From Mesorhizobium_B sp035998495 (GTDB taxonomy: Bacteria; Pseudomonadota; Alphaproteobacteria; Rhizobiales; Rhizobiaceae): 64,000 nt of DNA. Positions 52,015 through 60,405 of this stretch are shown here, in pieces. The position numbers and the translations under genes are program-made. Each line of letters opens with the position of its first letter. Position 1 is the first letter of the stretch. Below the pieces are notes generated by a model. It saw only the letters and a list, made by a program, of their open reading frames with translations. It was not told the origin of the DNA and searched no databases. The stretch covers positions 62,001 through 126,000 of the forward strand of contig DASYHP010000031.1 in NCBI GenBank assembly GCA_035998495.1, in the 5' to 3' direction.

Positions 52015-53517
52015 TCAGGCGGCGTAGCGCCGCTCCAGATGCGCCCCATAAGCTTGCGCCTCCAGGGGACGCCCCGTCGCCTCCCGCAGAAGATCGTCCG
52101 TTTCGAGAAGACTGCCCTTGGCGTGGACGTTCTCGTTGAGCCAGGCCCGCAAGATGCCGAAATCGCCCTTGGCGAGCAACGGAAGGATGTCGGGCTCTTT
52201 GCTGCAGGCCGCCTCGAAGAGTTGGGCCGCGGCCATCGCGCCCAGCGTATAGGTCGGGAAATAGCCCCAGGCGCCGCCCGGCCAGTGGATGTCCTGCAGG
52301 CAGCCCAGCCGGTCGTTGGGCACTTCGAGCCCGAGCAGGGCGCGGACGCCCTCGTTGAAGGCCCCCGGCAGGTCGCCGATCTCAAGTTCTCCGGCGATCA
52401 GCGCCTTTTCCACGTCATAGCGGACCAGGATATGGGCGGGATAGGTCACCTCGTCCGCATCCACGCGGATGAAGCCGGGCTCGACCTTCGTATAGAGGCG
52501 GTAAAGGTTCTCCGCGCCCCAAGCTGGCCCTTGCCCGACGAAGGCGTCGCGCACGAGCGGCGCGAGAAAGGAGATGAACTCGCGCGTGCGGCCCGCCTGC
52601 ATCTCGATGAGCAGGGACTGGCTCTCGTGCAGGGTCATGCCGCGCGCCGTGCCCACGGGCTGGCGCCGCCACTCGAGCGGCCGGCCCTGCTCGTAGAGCG
52701 CATGGCCCGTTTCGTGGAGCACGCCCATCAGCGCGCGGATGAAGTTGGTTTCGTCATAGCGCGTGGTGATGCGCACGTCGCCCGTCGCGCCGCCGCAAAA
52801 GGGGTGCAGGCTCACGTCGAGGCGTCCGCGCGAGAAATCGAAGCCGGCCGCGTTCATCAACCGCTCGCCGATCCGGCGCTGCGCGTCCACGGGAAAGGCG
52901 CCCTCCAGCGGAAGAACGGCCGGGCGGTTCGCCTGCGCGGCGCGCGCGGCCGCGATCAGGCCCGGCAGGCGCGCCTTGAGTTCCCTGAACAAAGGGTCGA
53001 TCCTGGCCTGCCGCAGGCCGGGATCGTAAGTGTCGAGCAGGGCGTCGTAGGGGTGGAGGCCCAAACCCTCGCCCTTGGCCTGGGCGATCTGCCGCTGAAG
53101 CGCCAGAACCTCGCCGAGATAAGGCTCGATCAGGGCGAAGTCGCTCTTCTCCCTGGCCTCGCGCCAGACCATCTCGCAGCGGGAAACGGCCTTCGAGCTC
53201 GCCTCCACGAGGTCGGCCGGCACGGCGGCGGCATGGAGGAAGAGGCGGCGCATCTCGCGCAGATTGGCTTTTCGCCAGGCGCCGAGCCCGTCCGTTTCCT
53301 GGTCCTCCTCCTGGGCGGCTTTCTCCAGAAGCTCGCGCGTCGGCGGCGCGACGAGGATGTCATGACCGATGACCTTGAGGGTGGCCAACTGGTCGGCGCG
53401 CCCCTCCATCGCGCCTTCCGGCATGGTCGTTTCGGCGTCCCATTGCAGGATGCCGATGGCGTCCTCGACCGAGGCCAAGCGGGCGAACCGGGTTTCCAAT
53501 TCGGCATAGGCCTGCAC
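52015..53517 (-). CDS. M32-family metallocarboxypeptidase (Taq type)
   Basis: A 500-residue cytoplasmic zinc carboxypeptidase. The HExxH motif is HETGH in MGVLHETGHALYEQG near residue 262, and DVRITTRYDE precedes it. LQWDAETTMPEGAMEGRADQ at about 25-45 is typical of the family start. I chose GTG 53517, preceded by GGAG 8 bases upstream; no ATG is available in the conserved region and longer forms give an Arg/Pro-rich non-coding extension. The length fits M32 enzymes (about 490-510). It leads the minus-strand set ending in dhaK and dhaL. Confidence 0.87.
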   Translation of the reverse strand: MQAYAELETRFARLASVEDAIGILQWDAETTMPEGAMEGRADQLATLKVIGHDILVAPPTRELLEKAAQEEDQETDGLGAWRKANLREMRRLFLHAAAVPADLVEASSKAVSRCEMVWREAREKSDFALIEPYLGEVLALQRQIAQAKGEGLGLHPYDALLDTYDPGLRQARIDPLFRELKARLPGLIAAARAAQANRPAVLPLEGAFPVDAQRRIGERLMNAAGFDFSRGRLDVSLHPFCGGATGDVRITTRYDETNFIRALMGVLHETGHALYEQGRPLEWRRQPVGTARGMTLHESQSLLIEMQAGRTREFISFLAPLVRDAFVGQGPAWGAENLYRLYTKVEPGFIRVDADEVTYPAHILVRYDVEKALIAGELEIGDLPGAFNEGVRALLGLEVPNDRLGCLQDIHWPGGAWGYFPTYTLGAMAAAQLFEAACSKEPDILPLLAKGDFGILRAWLNENVHAKGSLLETDDLLREATGRPLEAQAYGAHLERRYAA

Positions 53518-53831
53518 GGGCGCATCTCCAGGCGTGTCGTTCGCCGTCTTTAGATGCACCGCTTTACGGCAGGCGTCCAGGAGGACCGCCCCTTCCCACG
53601 GACCTCCGCCAGGCGGGAGGTGGGGGATATGCTTCTGGAGAAAGGATGTCGCGGCGCCGCGGCGCCGGCCCGGCGCTCCTGCGTGGTTCCGGCTTTCCTG
53701 GCGAAAGGAGGGGAGAGGAGCCCGGCGGAACACGCCGCCAAGCTCCGTCGGCTTCCTCTACGCCGCATCCGTCATGCTGCTCACGCGCCGCTTGGCGCGC
53801 CTATCATGAATTTCGGACCGAACTCTTAGCG

Positions 53832-53868
53832 CAGGTCCGCGCCGCCCCTATGGCGCGGCGCGGACCTG
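53832..53868. other. long GC hairpin in the M32-scar interval
   Basis: CAGGTCCGCGCCG (53832-53844) and CGGCGCGGACCTG (53856-53868) form a perfect 13-bp stem with an 11-base loop. Neither side has a T run. The whole 53518-53937 stretch (420 bases) has no gene I can support; open frames there read as Arg-rich noise. The hairpin may be a remnant of a larger element or a boundary terminator near the cytochrome oxidase fragment. Confidence 0.45.
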
Positions 53869-53937
53869 ACCACTTCCCCGGCGCGAAGGCGGGGTTCTTT
53901 CAGAGACTGCACAGAAGATGGGAAAGTCTGAGCGCCT

Positions 53938-54120
53938 TTAGTTCTCCTGCGCGGGTTCAGAGCCCGAAGCAGCACCAGCTGCGCCGCCCTGTCCCGTGGC
54001 GTTGTTCTCACTACCCGCTGCGCCCGCTTGGCCAGATGTGTTCGCCGGGACCGGATTGCCGCTGGCGTCGTAGAAGACGATCGCCGCGCCTTCGCGCAGT
54101 TCGGCCGACAGTTGTTGCAT
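53938..54120 (-). CDS. possible small protein (60 aa), uncertain
   Basis: ATG 54120 on the minus strand is preceded by CAGGAGGCG, a good ribosome site, and runs 60 residues to TAA at 53938. The product has an N-terminal segment LREGAAIVFYDASGNPVPAN, then a Gly/Ala/Asn/Ser-rich tail with GAAGSENNATGQGGAAGAAS. I know no homologue. The upstream frame extends antisense into the cytochrome oxidase fragment, so this could be a chance frame at a rearrangement junction or a truncated gene. Confidence 0.35.
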   Translation of the reverse strand: MQQLSAELREGAAIVFYDASGNPVPANTSGQAGAAGSENNATGQGGAAGAASGSEPAQEN

Positions 54121-54148
54121 CGCCTCCTGCCGGAGCGCCTGTTTCCTG

Positions 54149-54519
54149 TTGGGTTTCCTCTTCATCTTCACGCTCGGCGGGCTCACCGGCGTGATGGTCG
54201 CCGTGGTACCCTTCGATTGGCAGGCGCACGACACCTACTTCATCGTGGCGCATCTCCACTACGTGCTGATCGGCGGCATGGTGTTCCCGACCTTGGCCGC
54301 CTTCTACTACTGGGCGCCCGCGGCCTCGAAACGCCCGCTGTCCGAACGTTTGGGCAAATGGGCCTTCTGGCTCATGTTCATCGGCGTGAACGTAACCTTC
54401 TTCACCATGCACATCACGGGCCTGCTCGGCATGCCGCGGCGCAATTACACCTACCCGGCCGAGTTGGGCTGGGGCGACCTCAACCTGATCTCGACGCTCG
54501 GCGCCTACATGATCGCCAC
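54149..54519 (+). pseudogene. fragment of cytochrome c oxidase subunit I (ctaD/coxA)
   Basis: About 124 codons match the C-terminal half of CtaD: FIFTLGGLTGVMVAVV, then AHDTYFIVAHLHYVL (the helix carrying the two heme-ligand histidines) and LISTLGAYMIA. Homology begins abruptly at about 54149 and stops abruptly at about 54519 with no start codon context and no C-terminal helices. There are no stops inside, suggesting a recent event. No other oxidase gene is in the window. It is a displaced gene piece, not a functional oxidase. The minus-strand terminator at 54524 begins right at its 3' edge. Confidence 0.85.
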
Positions 54520-54523
54520 GGGC

Positions 54524-54555
54524 AAAAGAGCCCGGCGCGACGGCCGCGCCGGGCT
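54524..54555 (-). terminator. intrinsic terminator of the 458-aa secreted protein gene
   Basis: AGCCCGGCGCG / CGCGCCGGGCT (54529-54555, 5-base loop) is a perfect 11-bp stem; on the minus strand it is followed by CTTTTG. It lies 21 bases after the stop of the minus-strand gene 54577-55953. The short T run makes it moderately strong. Confidence 0.7.
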
Positions 54556-54576
54556 TCAACTTCTCGGGATCATGCT

Positions 54577-55953
54577 TCAGCCGTTCCAGACCGTCACGAG
54601 CATGGCCGCGCCGTTGGGTTCCACCCTGACCGAGATCGGCCGGTCGTCGGCGGAATAGCCGTCGATCTCATATTGCAGTTCGAGGTCGCGGCCGATTGCG
54701 CGCAGCGCGCGCGCCGGTTGGAAGCCGGGAATGCCCATCGAGACCAGGGCCTGCACCTTGACCGGAACCGCGCTCAGCGGAACCTGCTGCGCCACCGACT
54801 CGATGCGGCCGTCGGGATAAACGTCCACCTCGATGCGGCGGCCATTCTCCGGATCCTGGCCGGCGATCTCGATCAGGCGTTCGCGGTCCTCCACCTCGAA
54901 GCGGTAGGTGGAGAAGCTGATCTCGGGCGCGATGGTCCTGGCGGTGGCCAGCGCCGTCCTGGCGAGCGCGAGCCTCGGATCGTCGGCAGACAAATCCTGC
55001 TCGGCCGCGGCGCCGTCCGCCTGCCGCCCCGCCGCCTCGTCGGTCGAAGGGGAACGCTCGGGATTGAGGCGACCGCGGTCGAACGCCCGGCCCACGCCGC
55101 GCCCGTCCCAGGCGGAAGCCGGTCCGCGCTCGGCCGAGCGCATATCCGGACCCGGCACATTGCCCCGGTCCGGCAGAATCGCCGAGCCCCCGTCGGTGCT
55201 CGGGAGCTGGGCATCGTTCCAGCGCTCCGCCTGCTGGTACCGCTCGATGTCGGCGGGCAACTGCTCGCCTTCCCGCACCACGTCCTCATTGCTGCCGACG
55301 CCGGCCGGCTGGTCGCGCGAGGCGCCGCCATCCGCCGAGCCGCCGGACCGGTCACCGCCGCGCCGGTCCAGAGCCCCCATATCCTGATCGTCGCCCGGCA
55401 GGATGGCATCGTTCCACCGTTCGGCCTGCTGGATGCGCTCGATGTCGGTCGGCACCTGGTCGCCTTCCTGAACGACGTCGCCTTCCTGCACGGTGTCCCG
55501 ATCGTCGCCCACGCTGGCCGTGCGGTCCCGCGGCGAGCTTCGATCCGGGAACTCCCCGGGATAAGGCACATCGCGCGCCCCGAAGGTCTCGATGTCGCTG
55601 TCGGACACGTCCTGCGGCGGGAACGGAATCTCTTCGCCCCAACCGCCTTGCGGGGCGTTCTCCGCCTGGGCCTGGCGCTGCCCCATCGGGCTCGGCGCCA
55701 CGGGCGGGTCGCCCACCGCGTCGCGGATCGGCCCGTCCTTGTTTTCGGAGCCGCCGGCGGCCTGTGCCTGCTGCCTCACGGGATTGTCGGCGCGAGGCGC
55801 GTCCGTGGAGACTCCGGGCGCCGCTTTCTTCGTCATGCCGGCGTCGCGCTCCGCCTGGGGCTGGGGCGCGGCGGGATCGGCGCCCTGCTGGGCCAGGGCC
55901 GGCCCCGCCATCAGCGCCAGGACGCCGACGCTTGCGAACAATGTCTGTCTCAT
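54577..55953 (-). CDS. secreted protein with internal repeats, unknown function (458 aa)
   Basis: A 458-residue protein with a Sec signal peptide (residues 1-22, LFASVGVLALMAGPALAQ). The middle (about 25-300) is low-complexity, rich in Asp, Gly, Gln and Pro, and contains two copies of a unit: TDIERIQQAERWNDAILP and ADIERYQQAERWNDAQLP, about 70 residues apart, each preceded by V-x-E-G-D/E-Q-x-P. The last 130 residues look folded (ISFSTYRFEVEDRERLIEIA, then RIEVDVYPDGRIESVAQQV), somewhat like a PepSY-type domain. AAGGAG precedes ATG 55953. No family is recognised. Confidence 0.75.
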   Translation of the reverse strand: MRQTLFASVGVLALMAGPALAQQGADPAAPQPQAERDAGMTKKAAPGVSTDAPRADNPVRQQAQAAGGSENKDGPIRDAVGDPPVAPSPMGQRQAQAENAPQGGWGEEIPFPPQDVSDSDIETFGARDVPYPGEFPDRSSPRDRTASVGDDRDTVQEGDVVQEGDQVPTDIERIQQAERWNDAILPGDDQDMGALDRRGGDRSGGSADGGASRDQPAGVGSNEDVVREGEQLPADIERYQQAERWNDAQLPSTDGGSAILPDRGNVPGPDMRSAERGPASAWDGRGVGRAFDRGRLNPERSPSTDEAAGRQADGAAAEQDLSADDPRLALARTALATARTIAPEISFSTYRFEVEDRERLIEIAGQDPENGRRIEVDVYPDGRIESVAQQVPLSAVPVKVQALVSMGIPGFQPARALRAIGRDLELQYEIDGYSADDRPISVRVEPNGAAMLVTVWNG

Positions 55954-56197
55954 GGCTTTCTCCTTGTCGCGGCGGCGCAGACGAGGCTGCCCGTCGCTTT
56001 GCCGCCGATGGAATCGCGGCAGCCCTTTCTCCAGGGATCGTTGTCGGACGCGCTTCACGCGCGCTGCTGCGCTCAGGGCCGGAACGCTCAACTCGACGCG
56101 GCGGACACGCCGGCCCTGCACAGGATCGGAATGCGGGAGGCGCACCTCCGTCGCCCCGTTCTGTTCTCTAGCGTACCGAGTCGAGCTCTCGCCCTCA

Positions 56198-56229
56198 CAA
56201 AAAGGAAGCCCGCCAAGCGGCGGGCCTCC
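56198..56229 (-). terminator. intrinsic terminator of the EF-hand/PRC-barrel gene
   Basis: GCCCGCC / GGCGGGC (loop AAGC) forms the stem; on the minus strand it is followed by TTCCTTTTTG. It lies about 20 bases past the stop of the gene ending at 56248 and upstream of the 458-aa gene, whose start is at 55953. Confidence 0.75.
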
Positions 56230-56247
56230 AACCTTCACCTCGGTTCC

Positions 56248-57480
56248 TCAGTCGGCCGCGGCGAAGCGGTCGTATTCAAGGGGTTCGGCGCGCAGCGCCT
56301 CGTCGCGCTCGTAGGGCATGTCGTAGTAGGATCCGTAGCCCAAGCCGAGCCCATAATAGGGATAGGCGTAAGCACCCCTGGCGCCGTAGCCCGCGTCAGG
56401 ATTGACCACCACGGCCTGGAGCTGGTCGCCCCGGACGATCAGATCGTTGACATAGCCGTAATTGGCGACGCCATCGCCGTCTTTGATCCGGGCGTAGTCG
56501 CCGATCAGCTCGGTCGCGCGGAAGGCGCGCGGACCCGTGGCGAGATCATCATCGACGACCTGGACATCGCCCGCCGCTTCGAAGGCCGTCAGATAATCGG
56601 TCGCGGCAAAGCTGTAGTCCTCCACATTGTCCTCCGTGACGGGAACGACCACCTGGCCCGCCGTCGTCAGGTCAACCTGGTCCCACGGGATATTGACATG
56701 CGTGTCGCCGATGTCCCAGAGCCCGCCGACCTCGGCGATGATCGAAAGCACGCGGCCTTCGCGCGAGAACACGACGTTCTCGATGTCGCCGATCTCCTCG
56801 CCGCCCGCGCCATAGACCTCGAAGTCGTCCATCATGCGCTCGACGCTGATGCCGCCGGCATAAAGCTTCTCCTCGTCCCAGTCGGCGATGCGCACGATCT
56901 CATTGGCCTGGATGGGCTGCTGGTTCACGGCCGCCGTCGTTTCGCCGCCCACCAGGGCATCGTCGCCGAAGCGCGAGTACTCGGCCTCGGCCAGCCTGTC
57001 GTTGCGGTCGCCATCATAGGCCTCGTAAAGCCGGCTGTGGAACGCCGCCAGGTCCAAGCCCTCGCCTTCGACGTTCCAACCGTCGATGGCGCCGGCCTGG
57101 TCGAGCGCCGTCGAGAACTCGGCTTCGGCCAGTGAACCGTTCCGATCCGTGTCATAGCCAGAGAAGGACGCCTGCGGGTTGCCGCCGAACCAGCCGAGAT
57201 AGCCTTCGTTGAATTCGGCCTCGGCGAGCTGCCCGTTTCGGTCGGCATCCCAGGCGTGATACATGCCGCGCTCAAGCTCGTCGCGGGCGATGCGCTGATC
57301 GGCATCGGCGTCCCAGGCGGAGAACGCCTGGCCGCTCACGCTCTCGAACTCCTTCTCCGTCACTTCGAGATTGCCGTCGGCGTCGATGTCCTTGAAGGTC
57401 CATTCGGTCGCGCTGAGTGCGGCTGCCGGCATGACAAGAAGAGCCAAAGCCGTGGCCGCGGAAGCATAGAGATGTCTCAT
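56248..57480 (-). CDS. exported EF-hand and PRC-barrel-like protein (410 aa)
   Basis: A 410-residue protein with a Sec signal (residues 1-24, ASAATALALLVMPAAALS). At least five EF-hand calcium loops follow: DIDADGNLEVTEKEF, DADADQRIARDEL, DADRNGQLAEAEF, DTDRNGSLAEAEF and DGDRNDRLAEAEY (about residues 31-180). The C-terminal half has two PRC-barrel-like segments: EEIGDIENVVFSREGRVLS near 230 and YGYVNDLIVRGDQLQAVVV near 350. The combination implies a periplasmic or surface calcium-binding protein; its role is unknown. AGGAGAAAA precedes ATG 57480. The 251 bases upstream (57481-57731) show no other feature. Confidence 0.8.
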   Translation of the reverse strand: MRHLYASAATALALLVMPAAALSATEWTFKDIDADGNLEVTEKEFESVSGQAFSAWDADADQRIARDELERGMYHAWDADRNGQLAEAEFNEGYLGWFGGNPQASFSGYDTDRNGSLAEAEFSTALDQAGAIDGWNVEGEGLDLAAFHSRLYEAYDGDRNDRLAEAEYSRFGDDALVGGETTAAVNQQPIQANEIVRIADWDEEKLYAGGISVERMMDDFEVYGAGGEEIGDIENVVFSREGRVLSIIAEVGGLWDIGDTHVNIPWDQVDLTTAGQVVVPVTEDNVEDYSFAATDYLTAFEAAGDVQVVDDDLATGPRAFRATELIGDYARIKDGDGVANYGYVNDLIVRGDQLQAVVVNPDAGYGARGAYAYPYYGLGLGYGSYYDMPYERDEALRAEPLEYDRFAAAD

Positions 57481-57731
57481 GAATTTTCTCCTGAATTTGT
57501 GCGGAACGGTTGCATCGGAAAAGAACAGAAGCGCATTCGCGCGAATGTCGGCCCGATGCGTGTGCAAATGTTCCGGTGGCTAATCCAGGAGAGCCTGAGC
57601 CGATCCATTGCCGGCGTGCGAACTCTGTTCGCCAGCGGACCGGAAGAGAAACAACCAGTCCCGCTCCCGTGTTTCAGCATCGGTCCACATGAACGGCAAA
57701 GCCTGCTTGGCATGCAAAGGGAGACGCTGGG

Positions 57732-58283
57732 ATGAAACGGCTTGTCAAGACATTGGCGCTCGCATCCGCGCTCTCGGCCCTTCTCGCCGCCGGGGCGCAG
57801 GCCCAGGGTGTGGACTGGCAATATCCGGCGGTGAAGGGTTTTGGGCCGGTCGTTCCGATCCCCGAGGCGTCGGCGCGGCCGGAAGGCGACCTCGCCTACA
57901 AGGTGGTCTTCGACGTGACCCAGGACCGACCGGGCGACGGGCGCGTCAGCCCCGGCCTGGCTTCGGTGGCGCGCTTCGTCAACCTGCTCGCCATCAGCGG
58001 CATGGACCCCAGGCAGGCCGACATCGTGGCCGTGCTGCATGCCTCGGCCACGCCTGCGGTCATCAAGGACGAGAACTATCGCAGGCGCTTCGGCACCCCC
58101 AATCCCAATGCCGAACTGATCCGGCAGCTCGAGGCGAATGGCGCCGAGGTGGTGGTCTGCGGCCAGGCGCTGGCGGGCGCCGGCTTCGGGCTCGACGAGG
58201 TGATGGCGCCGGTCGAGGTGTCGATTTCAGCCATGACCGAGCTGGCGCAGCGCCAGTTGCAGGGCTACGCCGTGATGCCGTGA
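57732..58283 (+). CDS. DsrE-like periplasmic protein
   Basis: A 183-residue protein with a Sec signal (residues 1-24, LALASALSALLAAGAQA). The mature protein has the DsrE/F fold pattern: LAYKVVFDVTQD, a central ADIVAVLHASATPAVIK and a late GAEVVVCGQALAGAGF with the single Cys often found in this family. GGGAGACGCTGGG lies close to the ATG. DsrE proteins handle sulfur transfer, but exported members are mostly uncharacterised. It starts a plus-strand series ending with the YihY/BrkB gene. Confidence 0.75.
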   Translation: MKRLVKTLALASALSALLAAGAQAQGVDWQYPAVKGFGPVVPIPEASARPEGDLAYKVVFDVTQDRPGDGRVSPGLASVARFVNLLAISGMDPRQADIVAVLHASATPAVIKDENYRRRFGTPNPNAELIRQLEANGAEVVVCGQALAGAGFGLDEVMAPVEVSISAMTELAQRQLQGYAVMP

Positions 58284-58293
58284 CGGGGAACTG

Positions 58294-58770
58294 ATGGCGG
58301 GGAGGGCAGGGAGAATGCTGGAGCGGATCTGGTCGGGCGCGGGCGGCGCCTTCGGGCAGGCGCCCGACCGGGCAGGCTTGCAGGCCTCCACGGCCGGCAA
58401 GGCGATCGCGTGGGCAGCGCTGGCCGCTGCGGTGGCGGCCAACATCGCGGGCTACGCGCTCGATCTTTATGGGCAGTTCTGGTGGTTTGACCGGATCCTG
58501 CACGCCTTCACCCTGTTCGCGATGACCTTGTGGCTGGCGTTTCTCGTGTTCGCGCCCGGTTTTCGCGAGGGCTATCGGGTCCGGACCTTTTTCCTGGTGC
58601 TGTCGCTGGGCCTGGCCATCGGCGCGGTTTGGGAAATCGCGGAATGGGCCTATGACCAGCTCGCGCCGCAAAATGTCATCAAGGGCAAGTTCGACACCGT
58701 TCTCGACTTGATCATGGACACGGTCGGCGCGGCGCTCGCCGCCCTCCTGTGTCACCGCTTCTGGCGCTGA
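58294..58770 (+). CDS. DUF2238-like membrane protein
   Basis: A 158-residue protein with four hydrophobic spans. WFDRILHAFTLFAMTLW near residue 60, VWEIAEWAYDQL near 110 and GKFDTVLDLIMDTVGAALAA near 128 are conserved in the DUF2238/YjdF-type family. Start ATG 58294 lies 10 bases after the DsrE-like gene; an in-frame ATG at 58315 after GGGAGGG... is possible. Function unknown. Confidence 0.7.
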   Translation: MAGRAGRMLERIWSGAGGAFGQAPDRAGLQASTAGKAIAWAALAAAVAANIAGYALDLYGQFWWFDRILHAFTLFAMTLWLAFLVFAPGFREGYRVRTFFLVLSLGLAIGAVWEIAEWAYDQLAPQNVIKGKFDTVLDLIMDTVGAALAALLCHRFWR

Positions 58771-58806
58771 GACCTGTGGAACCCCGAAGCGAAGCGTGGT
58801 TTCTAG

Positions 58807-58836
58807 CCGCGCGCCCGGCGGCTTGCCGGCGCGCGG
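58807..58836 (+). other. hairpin between the DUF2238-like and DedA genes
   Basis: CCGCGCGCC(C)GGC and GCCGGCGCGCGG form a 12-bp stem with one bulged C and a 5-base loop, 18 bases before the DedA start. No T run follows. It may be a weak terminator or influence DedA translation. Confidence 0.4.
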
Positions 58837-58854
58837 TTCGGGAAGCGGGGCGTC

Positions 58855-59463
58855 ATGTTCGATTGGCTCACGGGAATCGTGGAAACCACCGGCTATGTCG
58901 GCATCGCGCTTCTGATGCTGGCGGAAAACGTGTTCCCGCCCATCCCGTCCGAGCTCATCATGCCGCTCGCCGGCTTCACGGCGGCGCAAGGCGAACTCAA
59001 CATCGTGCTCGTCCTGCTGAGCGGCACGCTGGGCTCCATGGCCGGGGCCGTGCTCTGGTACTGGATCGGGCTTCGCTTCGGCCTGCCGAGGCTGAAGCGG
59101 CTCGCCGCCCGGCACGGCCGTTGGCTGACGCTCTCGCCCGAGGACGTAGACAAGGCGAGCGACTGGTTCGAGCGTTACGGGGCGCTCGCCGTGCTGATCG
59201 GCCGGCTGGCGCCTGTGGTGCGGACCTTGATCTCGGTTCCCGCTGGAATGGCGAAGATGCCGCTGCCGAAATTCCTGATTTTCTCGACGATCGGCACGAT
59301 CGTCTGGAACGCGATCCTGCTGGGCGCGGGCTTCATGCTCCGGGAGAACTACGAACTGGTCGCCGATTATGTGGATCCCCTCAGCACGAGCGTGATCGTC
59401 GGCGTGGTCGGCTTGTATCTCTACAGGGTCGTGACGTGGCGCCCGCGCGAGAAGGTGGAATAG
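58855..59463 (+). CDS. DedA family membrane protein
   Basis: A 202-residue membrane protein. ENVFPPIPSELIMPLAGFTA near residue 23 is the DedA signature with the conserved Glu and Pro pair; FERYGALAVLIGRLAPVVRT near 102 contains the conserved Arg. Four or five spans are likely. DedA proteins move or flip undecaprenyl/phospholipids and keep the proton gradient. The gene ends 54 bases before the BrkB gene. Confidence 0.87.
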   Translation: MFDWLTGIVETTGYVGIALLMLAENVFPPIPSELIMPLAGFTAAQGELNIVLVLLSGTLGSMAGAVLWYWIGLRFGLPRLKRLAARHGRWLTLSPEDVDKASDWFERYGALAVLIGRLAPVVRTLISVPAGMAKMPLPKFLIFSTIGTIVWNAILLGAGFMLRENYELVADYVDPLSTSVIVGVVGLYLYRVVTWRPREKVE

Positions 59464-59469
59464 AGCGAC

Positions 59470-59484
59470 CCGAACCGGGTTCGG
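59470..59484. promoter_or_regulatory. short perfect palindrome upstream of the YihY/BrkB gene
   Basis: CCGAACC-G-GGTTCGG is a 15-base palindrome 33 bases upstream of the following ATG. It is too compact to make a stable hairpin, so a protein-binding site is possible. Confidence 0.3.
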
Positions 59485-59517
59485 CAAGGCGCGAAGACGC
59501 CGCGTCGCGGAGCGCTC

Positions 59518-60405
59518 ATGAGTGACCGGGCCGATGGGCGGCTCGCCTCGGGGATGCTGCGACTGCGCGAAATCTGGCGCCGCTCGCGAAAGCACCGGCT
59601 CACCACCGCCGCCTCGAGCGTCGCGTTCTATTTGACGCTGGGCGTCGTTCCCGGCCTGGCGGCCATCGTCTCGGTGTTCGCTGCTTTCGCCAGCCCGGGC
59701 GACGTGACGACGATCACGGATGCGGTGATCCGGCTGGTTCCCGACGAGGCGAGCCGGTTGCTGACCCAGCATGTCTCGCGTCTTATCGAACAGCAAAGGG
59801 CGTCGAGCGAGGAGCCGCTGCTCCACTCGCTGCTTTGGTTCGCCCTCGTCCTCTGGTCCGCCAACAAAGGCATGCGAGGGCTGATCGACGGCTTGAACCT
59901 GGTTTACGACGAGCCGGAGCGGCGGAGTTTTTTCATCCGCATCCTTTTGTCGCTGCTGCTGACATCGGCTGCCCTCGTCATTCCCGCGCTCGCGGTGGCC
60001 GTGCTTTCGCCCTGGCCGCGGTTCCTCAACCCCGCGATGCTCGACGACGCGTTCATTCGCGCCTTCGACTGGGGGCGCTGGCCGGCGATGCTGGTCGTGG
60101 CCTTCGCCGGAACGGCGCTTCTCCTGCGCTTCGGCCCCAATCGGCACGAAACGCGCTGGTCCTCGATTCTCTGGGGCGGCTTCGCCACCGCGCTCCTGTG
60201 GACCGGCGCATCCGCGCTGTTCTCCTGGTATGTGAGCCGCCTTGCCGCCATCGGAGAGCTCTACGGCTCGCTGGGCTCGGTGGTGGTGTTCATGGTCTGG
60301 CTATGGCTGTCGGCGCTCGCCGTGCTGATCGGCGCGGAGATCGACGCCTCACGGGCACCGTCTGCGAACCGGGAGGAGGGGCTCAGCGAACCGGTCCCCG
60401 TTTAA
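59518..60405 (+). CDS. YihY/BrkB family membrane protein
   Basis: A 295-residue membrane protein with about six spans. The conserved N-terminal SSVAFYLTLGVVPGLAAIVS near residue 32 and the later LWSANKGMRGLIDGLNLVYD and ASALFSWYVSRLAAIGELYG are family landmarks. Members were once taken for RNase BN but are now regarded as inner-membrane proteins of unknown role. It converges with the AI-2E gene; their stop codons overlap by 4 bases. Confidence 0.85.
   Translation: MSDRADGRLASGMLRLREIWRRSRKHRLTTAASSVAFYLTLGVVPGLAAIVSVFAAFASPGDVTTITDAVIRLVPDEASRLLTQHVSRLIEQQRASSEEPLLHSLLWFALVLWSANKGMRGLIDGLNLVYDEPERRSFFIRILLSLLLTSAALVIPALAVAVLSPWPRFLNPAMLDDAFIRAFDWGRWPAMLVVAFAGTALLLRFGPNRHETRWSSILWGGFATALLWTGASALFSWYVSRLAAIGELYGSLGSVVVFMVWLWLSALAVLIGAEIDASRAPSANREEGLSEPVPV

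Noticed and set aside
54149..54519. A functional cytochrome oxidase subunit I gene
   Set aside because: Only about 124 codons remain, without the N-terminal or last helices or a start site; no partner subunits are encoded nearby.
54028..57135. Plus-strand open frame of over 1000 codons opposite the two secreted proteins
   Set aside because: The minus strand has two genes with signal peptides, ribosome sites and terminators at the right places; the plus-strand frame is His/Arg-rich and crosses both.
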